Part shown: piece by piece, positions 8,190 through 16,411 of the stretch
Numbering within the stretch: position 1 is the stretch's first letter
Layout: every line of letters starts with the position of its first letter
Program-made: the position numbers and the translations under genes
Source: Pseudomonadota bacterium
Lineage (GTDB): Bacteria; Pseudomonadota; Alphaproteobacteria; SHVZ01
Assembly (NCBI GenBank): GCA_016195085.1
Contig: JACQAG010000001.1
Location: forward strand, 1-64,000
DNA: 64,000 bases
Reading direction: 5' to 3'
Notes under the pieces: model-generated
The model's database searches: none
Told to the model about the DNA's origin: nothing
The model's input: only the letters and a program-made list of their open reading frames with translations

Positions 8190-9311
8190 ATGCTGAGCCT
8201 TATCGATCTCGGCAGCGACACGGCAACCAAACCTACGCGCGAGATGATCGCGTTCATGATGGGCTGCGCTGTCGGCGACGATCAAAAGCAAGAAGATCCG
8301 ACCGTCAATGCGCTTCAAGATCAGGTCGCGGACCTCTTGGGCAAGGAAGCCTCGATCTTCCTGCCGTCGGCAACCATGGCGAATGAGATCGCACTCAAGG
8401 TTCATACCCGCCATGGCGACGAGGTTATTCTGGACGCTTCGTCACACTATGTGACTTCAGAGGCCGGTGGGCCGGCATTTCTTTCCGGCGTCATGCTTCA
8501 CGGAGTGGTGGGCGCCCGCGGCATCTTTACGGGCGATCAAGTCGAAGCCGGCATCCGGAGAGACGACCTGCATTGCCCTCGCACCAGCCTCGTTTGCGTC
8601 GAGCAAACGACGAATCGCGGTGGGGGCGCCGTCTGGTCTCTCGATCAGCTCAAATCCGTTGCCGAGACTGCGCACAGGCTTGGGCTGGCCACACACATGG
8701 ATGGCTCTCGGCTCATAAACGCGATGGTTGCATCCGGACAATCGGCGGCAGCCCATGCGAACGGATATGATTCAGTGACGCTCTGTCTCACCAAAGGGCT
8801 CGGCTGCCCGATCGGAGCCCTATTGGCGGGCAACCGGCCACTCATCAAGGAAGCTCGGCGTTACAAGCATCTGTTCGGCGGCGCTATGCGCCAGGCCGGT
8901 ATCGTCGCCGGCGCTGGGCTTTATGCGCTGCGCCACAACGTCAATCGGCTGGCCGATGACCATGCCAATGCGAAGCTGCTTGCCACGCTGTTGTCTGATA
9001 TTCCGGGGATACGCGTAAATCCGGACGACATCCGGACGAACATCGTCTTCTTCGATGTAGGCGATGCGGGGCTGACAGCCCAGCAACTGGTCGAGCGGTT
9101 GCGCCAGTTCGGTGTACGGATGGGTGCGTGGCCGAATGAGACGCTCGTCCGCGCGGTAACGCATCTTGACGTGACATCGAAGCAGATCGAGATCGCCGCG
9201 AGCCGAATTCGTGAGATCGTTACCGCGGCTACGCGGGACATCCGGGTTGCATCCGAAACAATTCACGCGGGCGAGCACCGAGCCTCGGCGCGCCAACGGC
9301 GATCCTTCTAG
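8190..9311 (+). CDS. Threonine aldolase-family PLP enzyme (beta-eliminating lyase fold)
   Basis: Enzyme of the L-threonine/L-allo-threonine aldolase family (373 residues from the 8190 start), which splits beta-hydroxy amino acids into glycine and an aldehyde. Motifs seen are IDLGSDTATKPT at the N terminus, the histidine stacking on PLP (SSHYVTSEAGGPA), the PLP-binding aspartate and arginine in HMDGSRLINA, and the Schiff-base lysine in LTKGLGCPIGALL. An ATG also exists at 8178, but AGGAAGG abuts that codon, so 8190 is preferred. It lies 74 bases after the aminotransferase in the same operon. It implies a beta-hydroxy amino acid as intermediate or substrate. Confidence 0.85.
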   Translation: MLSLIDLGSDTATKPTREMIAFMMGCAVGDDQKQEDPTVNALQDQVADLLGKEASIFLPSATMANEIALKVHTRHGDEVILDASSHYVTSEAGGPAFLSGVMLHGVVGARGIFTGDQVEAGIRRDDLHCPRTSLVCVEQTTNRGGGAVWSLDQLKSVAETAHRLGLATHMDGSRLINAMVASGQSAAAHANGYDSVTLCLTKGLGCPIGALLAGNRPLIKEARRYKHLFGGAMRQAGIVAGAGLYALRHNVNRLADDHANAKLLATLLSDIPGIRVNPDDIRTNIVFFDVGDAGLTAQQLVERLRQFGVRMGAWPNETLVRAVTHLDVTSKQIEIAASRIREIVTAATRDIRVASETIHAGEHRASARQRRSF

Positions 9312-9342
9312 CCGTAGTTGAGCACCACTAGGAGTCTGGGCA

Positions 9343-10266
9343 ATGCGAGCAAAGTTTCTCGATTGCGGTTCTCCGCAATACAAGCTGTGGCAGGACGCAA
9401 ATAGGGATTTCGGCGTTTCTGTGGACGTAAACACAGGCGCATTCGATCCTGCCGACATTCCTAGGATGTTGGAAGGGTACGACGTGTGTATCGACGACCA
9501 CACGCGTTTCACGCTTGAAATCCTCGCGCAGTGCCGCTCGATCAGGCATTTTGTCTACTTCGGAACGGGGGCAGCCAGCATCCTCGACCTTGCCCAAGCA
9601 AAACGCCAAGGCATCGAGGTTCATACGATCAGGAACTACGGTGACACCACCGTGGCCGAGTTGACAGTCGGCTTGATCCTTGCCGCAGCTCGGCAGATCG
9701 CGCAGCAGCACGAGGTGATGCGACAGGGCGGATGGAAAAAGCTCCAAGGCATCGAATTGCGACGTAAGCGCATTGGAATTGTCGGCTTTGGCGGCATAGG
9801 GCGGGAGGTGGCGAGAATCTGCGCAGGCATCGGGCTTGAGGTCGTCGTCTGGAACCGCTCTCCCCTTTCCGAGCCCGGCGTGCGAACCGTAGCACTCGAT
9901 GAACTGCTTAGGACATCCGACGTCATCAGCCTTCACCTCGCATTGAACGACGAGACGCGCCTGTTTCTGAACCGGGATCGTCTTTCCTCTATGAAGACAG
10001 GGGCGCTACTGGTCAATACGGCCTGCGGCGCGCTCATCGACGAAGTTGCTCTGGTCGATGCCCTTCATGCGGGCTCGCTGGGTCATGCGGCTCTTGACGT
10101 CTTCCAGACCGAGCCGTTGCCCGAGAGTCATCCCCTCCGTACCGCTCCAAACGTCACGCTCACTGCGCATTGTGGGTTCTGGACCGAAACGTCGACGATC
10201 AACCAGGTCCGACTGGTTCTTGAGATAGTTAAGGAACTCCTCGCCGAAAGCGCGGCTGCTGATTAG
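9343..10266 (+). CDS. D-2-hydroxyacid dehydrogenase family protein, catalytic Arg replaced by Cys
   Basis: NAD(P)-dependent oxidoreductase of 307 residues, related to glyoxylate/hydroxypyruvate and phosphoglycerate dehydrogenases. The Rossmann motif GFGGIG follows the RIGIV strand at about residues 143-152. The catalytic histidine is in TAHCGFW and the glutamate in DVFQTEP. The family motif NTARG reads NTACG (225-229), so the substrate-binding arginine is cysteine (C228, codon TGC). It lies 31 bases after the aldolase-like gene. By family it would interconvert a 2-keto acid and a D-2-hydroxy acid; the substitution makes normal activity uncertain. Confidence 0.8.
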   Translation: MRAKFLDCGSPQYKLWQDANRDFGVSVDVNTGAFDPADIPRMLEGYDVCIDDHTRFTLEILAQCRSIRHFVYFGTGAASILDLAQAKRQGIEVHTIRNYGDTTVAELTVGLILAAARQIAQQHEVMRQGGWKKLQGIELRRKRIGIVGFGGIGREVARICAGIGLEVVVWNRSPLSEPGVRTVALDELLRTSDVISLHLALNDETRLFLNRDRLSSMKTGALLVNTACGALIDEVALVDALHAGSLGHAALDVFQTEPLPESHPLRTAPNVTLTAHCGFWTETSTINQVRLVLEIVKELLAESAAAD

Positions 10267-10314
10267 GTAACAGTCTAGCGGATCTTTAGGCACTGCGCCG
10301 GGACCCGGCAGTTC

Positions 10315-11616
10315 ATGACCCTGCACGTCACCGTCCTGGGAGCCGGCGTTGTTGGCGTCTGCACGGCGCTCGCGTTGCGCCATACCGGCTTTGAGGTCAG
10401 CCTGATCGATCCAGGCGAGCCAGGGGGAGAGCAGGCCGCGAGCTTTGGCAATGCGGGCTGGTTAAGCCCGGCTTCGGTCGTGCCGATCTCGATGCCGGGG
10501 CTCTGGCGGAAGGTGCCGCGGATACTTTTGGATCCGCACGGGCCTCTTACTATCCGTTGGACATCGCTCCCCCGCCTCCTCCCGTGGCTCCTAAGGTTTC
10601 TCTATGCCGGGGCCACTGTGCGTCGGGTCGAGGCGACGGCCCGGGCGCTGCGGCCACTGCTGGAGCCAGCGGCAGGCTTGCATGCTGAGCTGGCCGCCGC
10701 AGCGGACGTACCCAACATGATCCGACGCTGGGGTCTTCTTTATATCTACCCGACACGTCGAGACTATGAGAATGACGCGTTGGCCTGGCGCTTGCGCCGA
10801 CAAAATGGTTTGACCTGGACGGAGCTGGACAAGGCCGCTCTCCACCAAAAACTACCTTCCCTGGTGGATCGATACGGCTTCGGGGCGTTCGTTCAGGCTG
10901 GCGCCCATTGCACGGATCCCGGTGGTTATGTAGCGGCTCTTGCCAGGCATGCTGTGGCTCTCGGCGTTCGCCGCATCCGAGCGCGCGCGACCGGCTTCCA
11001 AATTGAGGCTACCCGCCTCAGGGCGGTGGCGACGGAAGACGCCCCGATCGTCTGTGATCGGGCGGTCGTTTCCGCGGGTATTTGGTCTCAAACACTCGCT
11101 CGTGCAGCCGGAGATTCCATACCGTTGGTGAGCGAGCGCGGCTATCACGTCGTCATTTCCGACCCAGAGGCGATACCCGATATTCCGGTGCAGCCAAGCG
11201 ACACGAAGATGGGAAACACCGCCATGGTTCATGGCCTCCGCGCCGCGGGCCAGGTTGAGTTTTCCAGTCCCGATGCGCTGCCGAACTGGCATCGCGCGCG
11301 CGTTCTGTTAGACCACGTGCTTACGACCTACAAGGGCCTCCCGAGCGTGGTTCCAGAGGCCAGAATTTCCCGGTGGATGGGCCACCGCCCTTCAACTCCG
11401 GACGGCCTGCCGGTGATTGGCGAGGCGTCTAAGAGCAGTGACATCGTACATGCTTTCGGTCACGGCCATGTCGGCCTAGCAAGCGCACCTGTCACTGCGA
11501 GTCTTGTTGCCGCAATGATTAGAGGGGCGACACCGGAGACGAAACTCACTCCGTATTCGGCCCAACGATTTAGAGGTTGGTGGCCTCGACCGGCGGCGTC
11601 TTTGCGTACCTATTAA
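10315..11616 (+). CDS. FAD-dependent D-amino-acid dehydrogenase (DadA-like)
   Basis: Flavoprotein of the DAO/DadA family, 433 residues, close to the usual 415-430. The dinucleotide-binding motif VTVLGAGVVGV is at the N terminus. The family segments FGNAGWLSPAS, HGLRAAGQVEF and the C-terminal GHGHVGLASAP loop that contacts FAD are all present. Members oxidise amino or imino acids to the imine, passing electrons to the respiratory chain. Its place before a DapB homologue suggests that an imine could be the next intermediate. The ribosome-binding site is weak (GGGA about 16 bases upstream). Confidence 0.85.
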   Translation: MTLHVTVLGAGVVGVCTALALRHTGFEVSLIDPGEPGGEQAASFGNAGWLSPASVVPISMPGLWRKVPRILLDPHGPLTIRWTSLPRLLPWLLRFLYAGATVRRVEATARALRPLLEPAAGLHAELAAAADVPNMIRRWGLLYIYPTRRDYENDALAWRLRRQNGLTWTELDKAALHQKLPSLVDRYGFGAFVQAGAHCTDPGGYVAALARHAVALGVRRIRARATGFQIEATRLRAVATEDAPIVCDRAVVSAGIWSQTLARAAGDSIPLVSERGYHVVISDPEAIPDIPVQPSDTKMGNTAMVHGLRAAGQVEFSSPDALPNWHRARVLLDHVLTTYKGLPSVVPEARISRWMGHRPSTPDGLPVIGEASKSSDIVHAFGHGHVGLASAPVTASLVAAMIRGATPETKLTPYSAQRFRGWWPRPAASLRTY

Positions 11617-11630
11617 CTTCGAGTATCGCT

Positions 11631-12401
11631 ATGGACAAAGGAATTGGCATTGCCGGCATTACCGGACGAATGGGCTCCTTGCTTACTGAGGAGGTTGCTG
11701 CTGCTGGTCTGCTGCTAGCGGGCGGAATTAACCGCGGCGGCGCCTCGCGCTCTGGCGATACCCACTTGTTCGTCAATATCGCAGCCCTTGCCGACGCGTC
11801 GGATGTGGTGATCGATTTCACGCATGCCAGCGTTGTAGATGCACACGCTAAGGCGCTTTCTACCGCAGGGACTGCCTGGGTTCTTGGCACTACAGGCTTA
11901 ACAGCAGCGGAGGAAAGCGTCGTCTCCGACGCCGCAAAGTGCATCGCCGTGGTCTACGCTCCCAATTTCACTCCCGGCGTCAACCTCGTGCTGGCTCTAG
12001 CCGAACAGATGTCCGCCGCACTTCCCGCTGAAAAGTACGATGCTGAGATCGTGGAATTGCATCACCGCCAGAAGGTTGACGCTCCCTCCGGTACGGCAAT
12101 TGGAATCGGCCAGGCGGTGGCACGCGGGCGTGGAGTTGATCTGGAAGACGTCATGGAGTGCGGGCGGAAAGGTCAATTCGGCGCTCGCGCACCGGGAGCC
12201 ATTGGGTTTGCCGCCCTGCGCGGCGGTCAAGTCGTCGGCGAGCACACGCTCCTATTCGCCTCCGCCACGGAGCACATTGCCATTACCCACCGTGCGTTCG
12301 ACCGACGCGCTTTCGCTGCCGGCGCCGTACACGCTGCCGTGTGGATCGAAACACGGCCTCCCGGCTTGTATTCCATGATGGATGTCTTGGGCATACGGTG
12401 A
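11631..12401 (+). CDS. dapB: 4-hydroxy-tetrahydrodipicolinate reductase homologue (DapB)
   Basis: NAD(P)H reductase of 256 residues with full DapB features: N-terminal cofactor motif IGIAGITGRMG, the strand VVIDFTHAS, GTTGLTAAE, APNFTPGVN, and the catalytic stretch ELHHRQKVDAPSGTA that holds the active-site histidine and lysine. Its place at the end of a catabolic operon, 14 bases after the DadA-like gene and outside any lysine-biosynthesis cluster, suggests it may reduce a cyclic imine other than tetrahydrodipicolinate; that is inference. The frame is open upstream to 11577 but overlaps the previous gene, so ATG 11631 is used. Confidence 0.85.
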   Translation: MDKGIGIAGITGRMGSLLTEEVAAAGLLLAGGINRGGASRSGDTHLFVNIAALADASDVVIDFTHASVVDAHAKALSTAGTAWVLGTTGLTAAEESVVSDAAKCIAVVYAPNFTPGVNLVLALAEQMSAALPAEKYDAEIVELHHRQKVDAPSGTAIGIGQAVARGRGVDLEDVMECGRKGQFGARAPGAIGFAALRGGQVVGEHTLLFASATEHIAITHRAFDRRAFAAGAVHAAVWIETRPPGLYSMMDVLGIR

Positions 12402-12416
12402 TCGACGAAGGTCCCC

Positions 12417-12740
12417 TGGCACTTTTCGGACCTCGCGCGATGTCCGACTTGAGTCCCTGATGCGCACCAAAGCGGAAGTCTGCCAACGCCTACGGATTCA
12501 TGAGTTCATGCCCCAGTGTGATGATTCCGAAGTTCGTCCACGAACTTCGGGATCTGAATCACCCTCGATTCAATAGATGAGCGGGACACTAGAGCGGAAT
12601 CCGTTCAGCTGGAATCACTTTTTCTTCGTCATTGCCGGGCTTGACCCGGCAATCCATCGTGCGATCGCAAGATGGACCCACGGATCAAGTCCGTGGGTGA
12701 CGATAAGAGGATGGTTCCACCTAACCGGAACGCGCTCTAG
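12417..12740. repeat. 324-bp dispersed repeat, copy 1
   Basis: Matches 20558-20881 without a gap; I count 13 mismatches, all in the first 190 bases, with the last 130 identical. It contains stem-loops at 12527-12550 (CCGAAGTTCG / CGAACTTCGG), 12633-12651 (TGCCGGG / CCCGGCA) and 12677-12698 (ACCCACGG / CCGTGGGT). The right half (12589-12740) begins CTAGAGCG and ends CGCTCTAG with imperfect inverted termini, like a MITE. No protein is encoded. It fills the gap between the dapB homologue and the TVP38 gene; 12741-12780 shows nothing recognisable. Confidence 0.85.
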
Positions 12741-12780
12741 GGACTGACGGCGGCGAGCAAGCGCTGCAGCGGGCTCGCTA

Positions 12781-13506
12781 TCATTCGCCGATGATCCGGG
12801 CGCGAAAGAACCGCGTGAGGAGCCACAGAATGATCACTCCACCGATAGCCGCCGCCCAAACGTACCAGGGCGCCTCGAGGAGCTCCTGACCGAGGACGAC
12901 GCTCGCGACGGTGATAGGCAGGATTCCCAACCCGGTGGTCCATAGGAAACGCCACCAGCCCAACCCGGTCACCCCGGCGGCGTAATTGATCAGGTTGAAA
13001 GAGATCACCGGGACAAGCCTGATCATCAGCAGGTACGCGGGCCGGCTCTGCCACTGTTCGATGCGACGTTGGAAACCAGCCGATGCCAACCGGCGAAGCG
13101 TTGGACGGCCGAGCGATCGAGCGATGCCGAAGGAGAGCGCCGCGCCGAGCATGGCGCCCGTCCAGGTAATCGCCGTACCCCATAGCCAACCGAAGAGGGT
13201 GCCGTTGGCGGCCGCAATCAGCTCGGCTGGAAGCGGCAGGACCGGATGCAGCACCATCAACGTGATCGAGCCGAGCGCCGCCCAGGTGCCCCAGGACTCG
13301 GCGAAACGGCGGAAATCCTCTGTGGTCCTGAGCGACAGCAGCTGCCTGACAGCGGCTGGGGTACCCGCCCCGCCGATGTCGATGGCGACGGCCAACGCAA
13401 CGAATAGCAGGAGAATGCTGACGAGAACCGCGAACCGGGAGAATCGATTCATCTCTCGCCAATGTCCAACGACGATCCCCATGCCAGTCAGCCCGAAGAT
13501 GCGCAT
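12781..13506 (-). CDS. TVP38/TMEM64 (VTT/DedA superfamily) membrane protein
   Basis: Integral inner-membrane protein of up to 241 residues with about six hydrophobic segments. The family core is visible as the re-entrant segment LPLPAELIAAANGTLFG and the motif RLVPVISFNLINYAAG. Members are thought to move lipids or take part in membrane homeostasis, often next to oxidoreductases; the exact function here is unknown. The start could be 13506, 13482 or 13452; none has a strong ribosome-binding site, and the membrane part begins shortly after the last. Its 3' end lies 40 bases from repeat copy 1. Confidence 0.85.
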   Translation of the reverse strand: MRIFGLTGMGIVVGHWREMNRFSRFAVLVSILLLFVALAVAIDIGGAGTPAAVRQLLSLRTTEDFRRFAESWGTWAALGSITLMVLHPVLPLPAELIAAANGTLFGWLWGTAITWTGAMLGAALSFGIARSLGRPTLRRLASAGFQRRIEQWQSRPAYLLMIRLVPVISFNLINYAAGVTGLGWWRFLWTTGLGILPITVASVVLGQELLEAPWYVWAAAIGGVIILWLLTRFFRARIIGE

Positions 13507-13693
13507 CCCCGCTCATCGTTGAGCGTGAGATGTGCTCGCTCCACTGCCGGCCGGGACATGCATGGGCAACGACACGTCGGCAGGCCGCAACAGTGAAGCA
13601 AGGGCCGAGCCGCTCCCACACGCCAGTCGAGGACTGACTGCTCTTTGACAGGCTGCGTCTGCCGTCGGCGGACGTCAGGGTCGCACCAAGTAC

Positions 13694-14098
13694 TTACGGC
13701 GACCCAGCGGACATTCCCTGCAGTTGCCGAAGCGGATTAAGCGGCGCGAGCGGGATGAGCTCGAATCTCATCAGGTGCGCCTGGTCGAGCGGCAGCTTTT
13801 CGAGCATGTCGTGCGCAGCAGCCGGGTCGGTTACGTTCAGGATGAACGCAACGCCGTTGCGTCCTTGAAGCGAAAACCATTGATCTATCTTGCCGTCCAG
13901 ATAGAGCTTCACCGTTTCGCGGACTTCGGTCGGCAGGATTGACCGCACGGCCGCGGGATCGACTCCGGGGTTGATGGTTCCGATCGCCAGGATGCGGGTC
14001 GTAGGCGTCGGCGGATTCTCTGGCTGGGCCAAGCTAGGTCCAGAGAGAGATAGGCTCGCAAGCGTCGCCGCGATGGCGATGGCTAGGTTCAATTTCAT
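13694..14098 (-). CDS. Small secreted protein with muconolactone-isomerase-like (dimeric alpha/beta barrel) domain
   Basis: 134-residue protein with a clear Sec signal peptide (MKLNLAIAIAATLASLSL, cleavage near SLAQ). The mature part (VRSILPTEVRETVKLYLDG, then VAFILNVTDPAAAHDMLEKLPL, then MRFELIPLAPLNPLRQL) has the length and pattern of the YciI/muconolactone-isomerase superfamily. No catalytic role can be assigned. GGAGGA lies five bases before the start. It is downstream of the envelope operon on the same strand, separated by 124 bases, so it may be read with it. Confidence 0.7.
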   Translation of the reverse strand: MKLNLAIAIAATLASLSLSGPSLAQPENPPTPTTRILAIGTINPGVDPAAVRSILPTEVRETVKLYLDGKIDQWFSLQGRNGVAFILNVTDPAAAHDMLEKLPLDQAHLMRFELIPLAPLNPLRQLQGMSAGSP

Positions 14099-14222
14099 AT
14101 TCGTCCTCCTTCAAACGTCATTTGCTGCCTGTTGCGCCTTTGCACCTGGCCGCTTGGTGCAGGTGGTCCTTCGCGGCGTGTGCTGAACGATGGCGAGCAT
14201 CGGCGTTCTCTTTCGAAAGAGA

Positions 14223-15629
14223 TCAGAAATACCGGGCGAGCCTGAACAGCACGCTTGCCGCCCGCGGAAGGCTGCCGAAATCCGAACGCGCGCGGCCAAG
14301 ATCGGCGGTCGCCAAAGCCCCGATCGTCCACGCGTTGGAGAGGTGATAGTTGGCCGTCACCTGCACGAGACTCGAGCCGTCGTAGAGATCGGCATTGATG
14401 AAGCCGGTAAGCTCAAGATGGGGAACGAATGCGTCGACCCAATCGGCGCGCAGAAAGAGCGAATGCTCGCTGAGCGGGTCCTGCTGCTCGGCCGCGTAGG
14501 AGCGGATGTACCAGAGCTGCTTCGCGATCGCCGCTGATGCGGTTCGAGCCGAGCCGACGCGAAACCAATTGTTCCAGTCTCGCCGCGAGAACCCGGCCTG
14601 GTTGAGGTGATATTCGAGATTGAACGTGATCTTCGACTCGGTCGTGTACGAGCCGCCGACCGAGAGCTGGTTCTGGAAATGAAGGCTTGAATCCTCCGGC
14701 AGCGGGCTCGACGCGTTCGGCGGCAGGGTTCCCGTCCGGCGGCCGTAGCGTAGCGCCTCATCGATCAGACTCGAGCGGCGTCCGCCCGCCCACTCGGCAT
14801 AGGCGACCGTCTTCTGGCCGATACTCTCGGTGATGTTGGCGCCAAGGGAGGTGCGATTGCTTTCGTGATAAACGAGGAGCTCGGGCGCGAAATCGTCGGC
14901 GAGATCGGCGCTGCCCTTGAGCAGAAATCGGTCATGCGCGTTGGTGCGGTCGAGGGACGGATCGAAGCTCCGCAGGTTGGTGTTGTTGTAGACCGGTGTC
15001 GGGTCGTAGAGCTTTGGCGCAACTGCCACCGTCAGCGTTCCGCCCTGCCAGACGCGTTCGCCGAGACCCATCACCGTCCCGAGCCGGTCCTCCCGGAGCA
15101 CAGTCGGATCGACCGATAGCGGGTCGACGACGGCGCGCGTCATGAAAAAGTCGGTCGGGTTGAACCCGACCGCCACCCCGCTCTTGAGATTGATCCGACC
15201 CGCGTCGAGATAGGTGCGGTCGAGCGCTTCCCAGCTCAGATAGCCTTCGCGGAAGTCGTTGATCGCGTTCTCGTGACTCGGGACATCGAGGGTGTCCTGG
15301 GCGCGCAGGTTGAAGCGATCGCTGAGCGTGAAATTCAGCCGGTCATCAAGCGACCACTGCTTCCGCGCATCGACGAACAGGTGCTCCTGCCACGCGGCCG
15401 GCTTGGGTGGCGGAGACGGCACGAGGAGGCCGCCATGCCGCGCCGCCGCCGTAAACGCGTCTTCGAGATAGATGCGCTGGTTGGCCGCGCCGGCGGGCGT
15501 CGCTGGGGCTGGGCCGTGCGGCTTTGTCGCCGCATCGGGGATCAGATCAAGGTCGCTGTTCTCGTCGGCAAGCGCCGCCGCGTCCGCCAAGGCAAGGCCG
15601 AGAAGTACGAGGCACATGCGCGCAATCAT
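14223..15629 (-). CDS. Outer-membrane beta-barrel protein of an ABC/LolA-like cassette
   Basis: 468-residue protein with an N-terminal signal (MIARMCLVLLGLALADAAALA) and a C-terminal aromatic residue (LFRLARYF), a hallmark of outer-membrane barrels. The body has alternating amphipathic strands (FNLEYHLNQAGFSRR, LFLRADWVDAFVPHLELTGF, QVTANYHLSNAWTIGAL). The segment YLSWEALDRTYLDAGRINLKSG resembles DUF1302-like and porin-like proteins. The start at 15629 overlaps the LolA-like gene stop (ATGA). With the ATPase, permease and LolA-like protein it would form the outer-membrane end of a trans-envelope path; the cargo is unknown. Confidence 0.75.
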   Translation of the reverse strand: MIARMCLVLLGLALADAAALADENSDLDLIPDAATKPHGPAPATPAGAANQRIYLEDAFTAAARHGGLLVPSPPPKPAAWQEHLFVDARKQWSLDDRLNFTLSDRFNLRAQDTLDVPSHENAINDFREGYLSWEALDRTYLDAGRINLKSGVAVGFNPTDFFMTRAVVDPLSVDPTVLREDRLGTVMGLGERVWQGGTLTVAVAPKLYDPTPVYNNTNLRSFDPSLDRTNAHDRFLLKGSADLADDFAPELLVYHESNRTSLGANITESIGQKTVAYAEWAGGRRSSLIDEALRYGRRTGTLPPNASSPLPEDSSLHFQNQLSVGGSYTTESKITFNLEYHLNQAGFSRRDWNNWFRVGSARTASAAIAKQLWYIRSYAAEQQDPLSEHSLFLRADWVDAFVPHLELTGFINADLYDGSSLVQVTANYHLSNAWTIGALATADLGRARSDFGSLPRAASVLFRLARYF

Positions 15630-16411
15630 TCTGGCTGCAACCGCGGCAGATAGTCGCGCTGGAACCACGCGTCCGGGATGTTCTGCGCGTGGAAATCGCC
15701 GAATTTGAATGTCGTGACCAGCGAGGTGTCGACCGCGTCGATGATGATGGCCTCGGTCGGCCGGATGCGGCCGAGCTGCTCTTCGAAACCGCGGTAGTAA
15801 AGGATCTTCAGGAGCCGGCCGCTGTCCGAATAGAACTTGGCCTTAACCGGGTAGTGGGTCCCGTGCTCGACCCAATATTCGACGCGGTTGTAGACCGCCT
15901 GGTCGTTGGCCGCCTTCATGTCGAGATGCCAGCACTGCCGGTCCTTGCGGCCGGCGTCCTGGATCGTCTCATCGCCGAGCAAGGTGCCGCTGTAATCGAT
16001 CGCCAGGTTGACCGTCAGGACGTCGCCGATCGCGGCCTGGCCGATCAGCCGCTGCTGCGGCGAGATGCGCACGCTCGCCTTGGAATTGGGGTCGTAGAAC
16101 CACAGCACGCGGCCGTCGAGCAGCACCATCTTGCCCTGGTCGCGCGGCGGTTCTGCGTAGCGGATCAGGTTGCGAAACTGATGGGTGGCAGGGTCCTCTT
16201 TCGCATAGACGACGAGCACGTTCTGGTCGCGCGGCTTGCCGGCGATGAACTCGGTCAGGGTATTGGTCGACCGAAACGGCTCGCCCGGGTTCCGCACCTT
16301 GTCCGAGGCGGCGACGATCTCCTGCGCCGTCTCGGCCCGGGCGGCGTTGTTTGTCGCAACGAGCGCCAGGAAGATAACGGCCATAGCCCGCATCGTGATT
16401 ACCTTAGACAT
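15626..16411 (-). CDS. Outer-membrane lipoprotein-sorting-like protein (LolA-like fold)
   Basis: Periplasmic protein of 261 residues with a signal peptide (AVIFLALVATNNAARAETA). The mature part matches the LolA_like/outer-membrane lipoprotein-sorting family: AQEIVAASDKVRNP, the strand NLIRYAEPPRDQGKMVLLDG, WFYDPNSKASVRISPQQRL, and CWHLDMKAANDQAVYNRVEYW. Such proteins are half-barrels that carry a lipid or lipidated cargo through the periplasm. The start MSK at 16411 overlaps the permease stop by eight bases. It is one of four tightly overlapping genes with an ATPase, an FtsX-type permease and a barrel. Confidence 0.82.
   Translation of the reverse strand: MSKVITMRAMAVIFLALVATNNAARAETAQEIVAASDKVRNPGEPFRSTNTLTEFIAGKPRDQNVLVVYAKEDPATHQFRNLIRYAEPPRDQGKMVLLDGRVLWFYDPNSKASVRISPQQRLIGQAAIGDVLTVNLAIDYSGTLLGDETIQDAGRKDRQCWHLDMKAANDQAVYNRVEYWVEHGTHYPVKAKFYSDSGRLLKILYYRGFEEQLGRIRPTEAIIIDAVDTSLVTTFKFGDFHAQNIPDAWFQRDYLPRLQPE

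Noticed and set aside
166-12401. Ectoine/hydroxyectoine degradation cluster
   Set aside because: A DoeB-like deacylase and an AsnC regulator are present, but no ectoine hydrolase (EutD/DoeA) and no UehABC/EhuABCD-type transporter; the remaining enzymes do not fit.
12589-12740. Insertion sequence at the 324-bp repeats
   Set aside because: No transposase is encoded; only MITE-like inverted ends are visible, so it is listed as a repeat.
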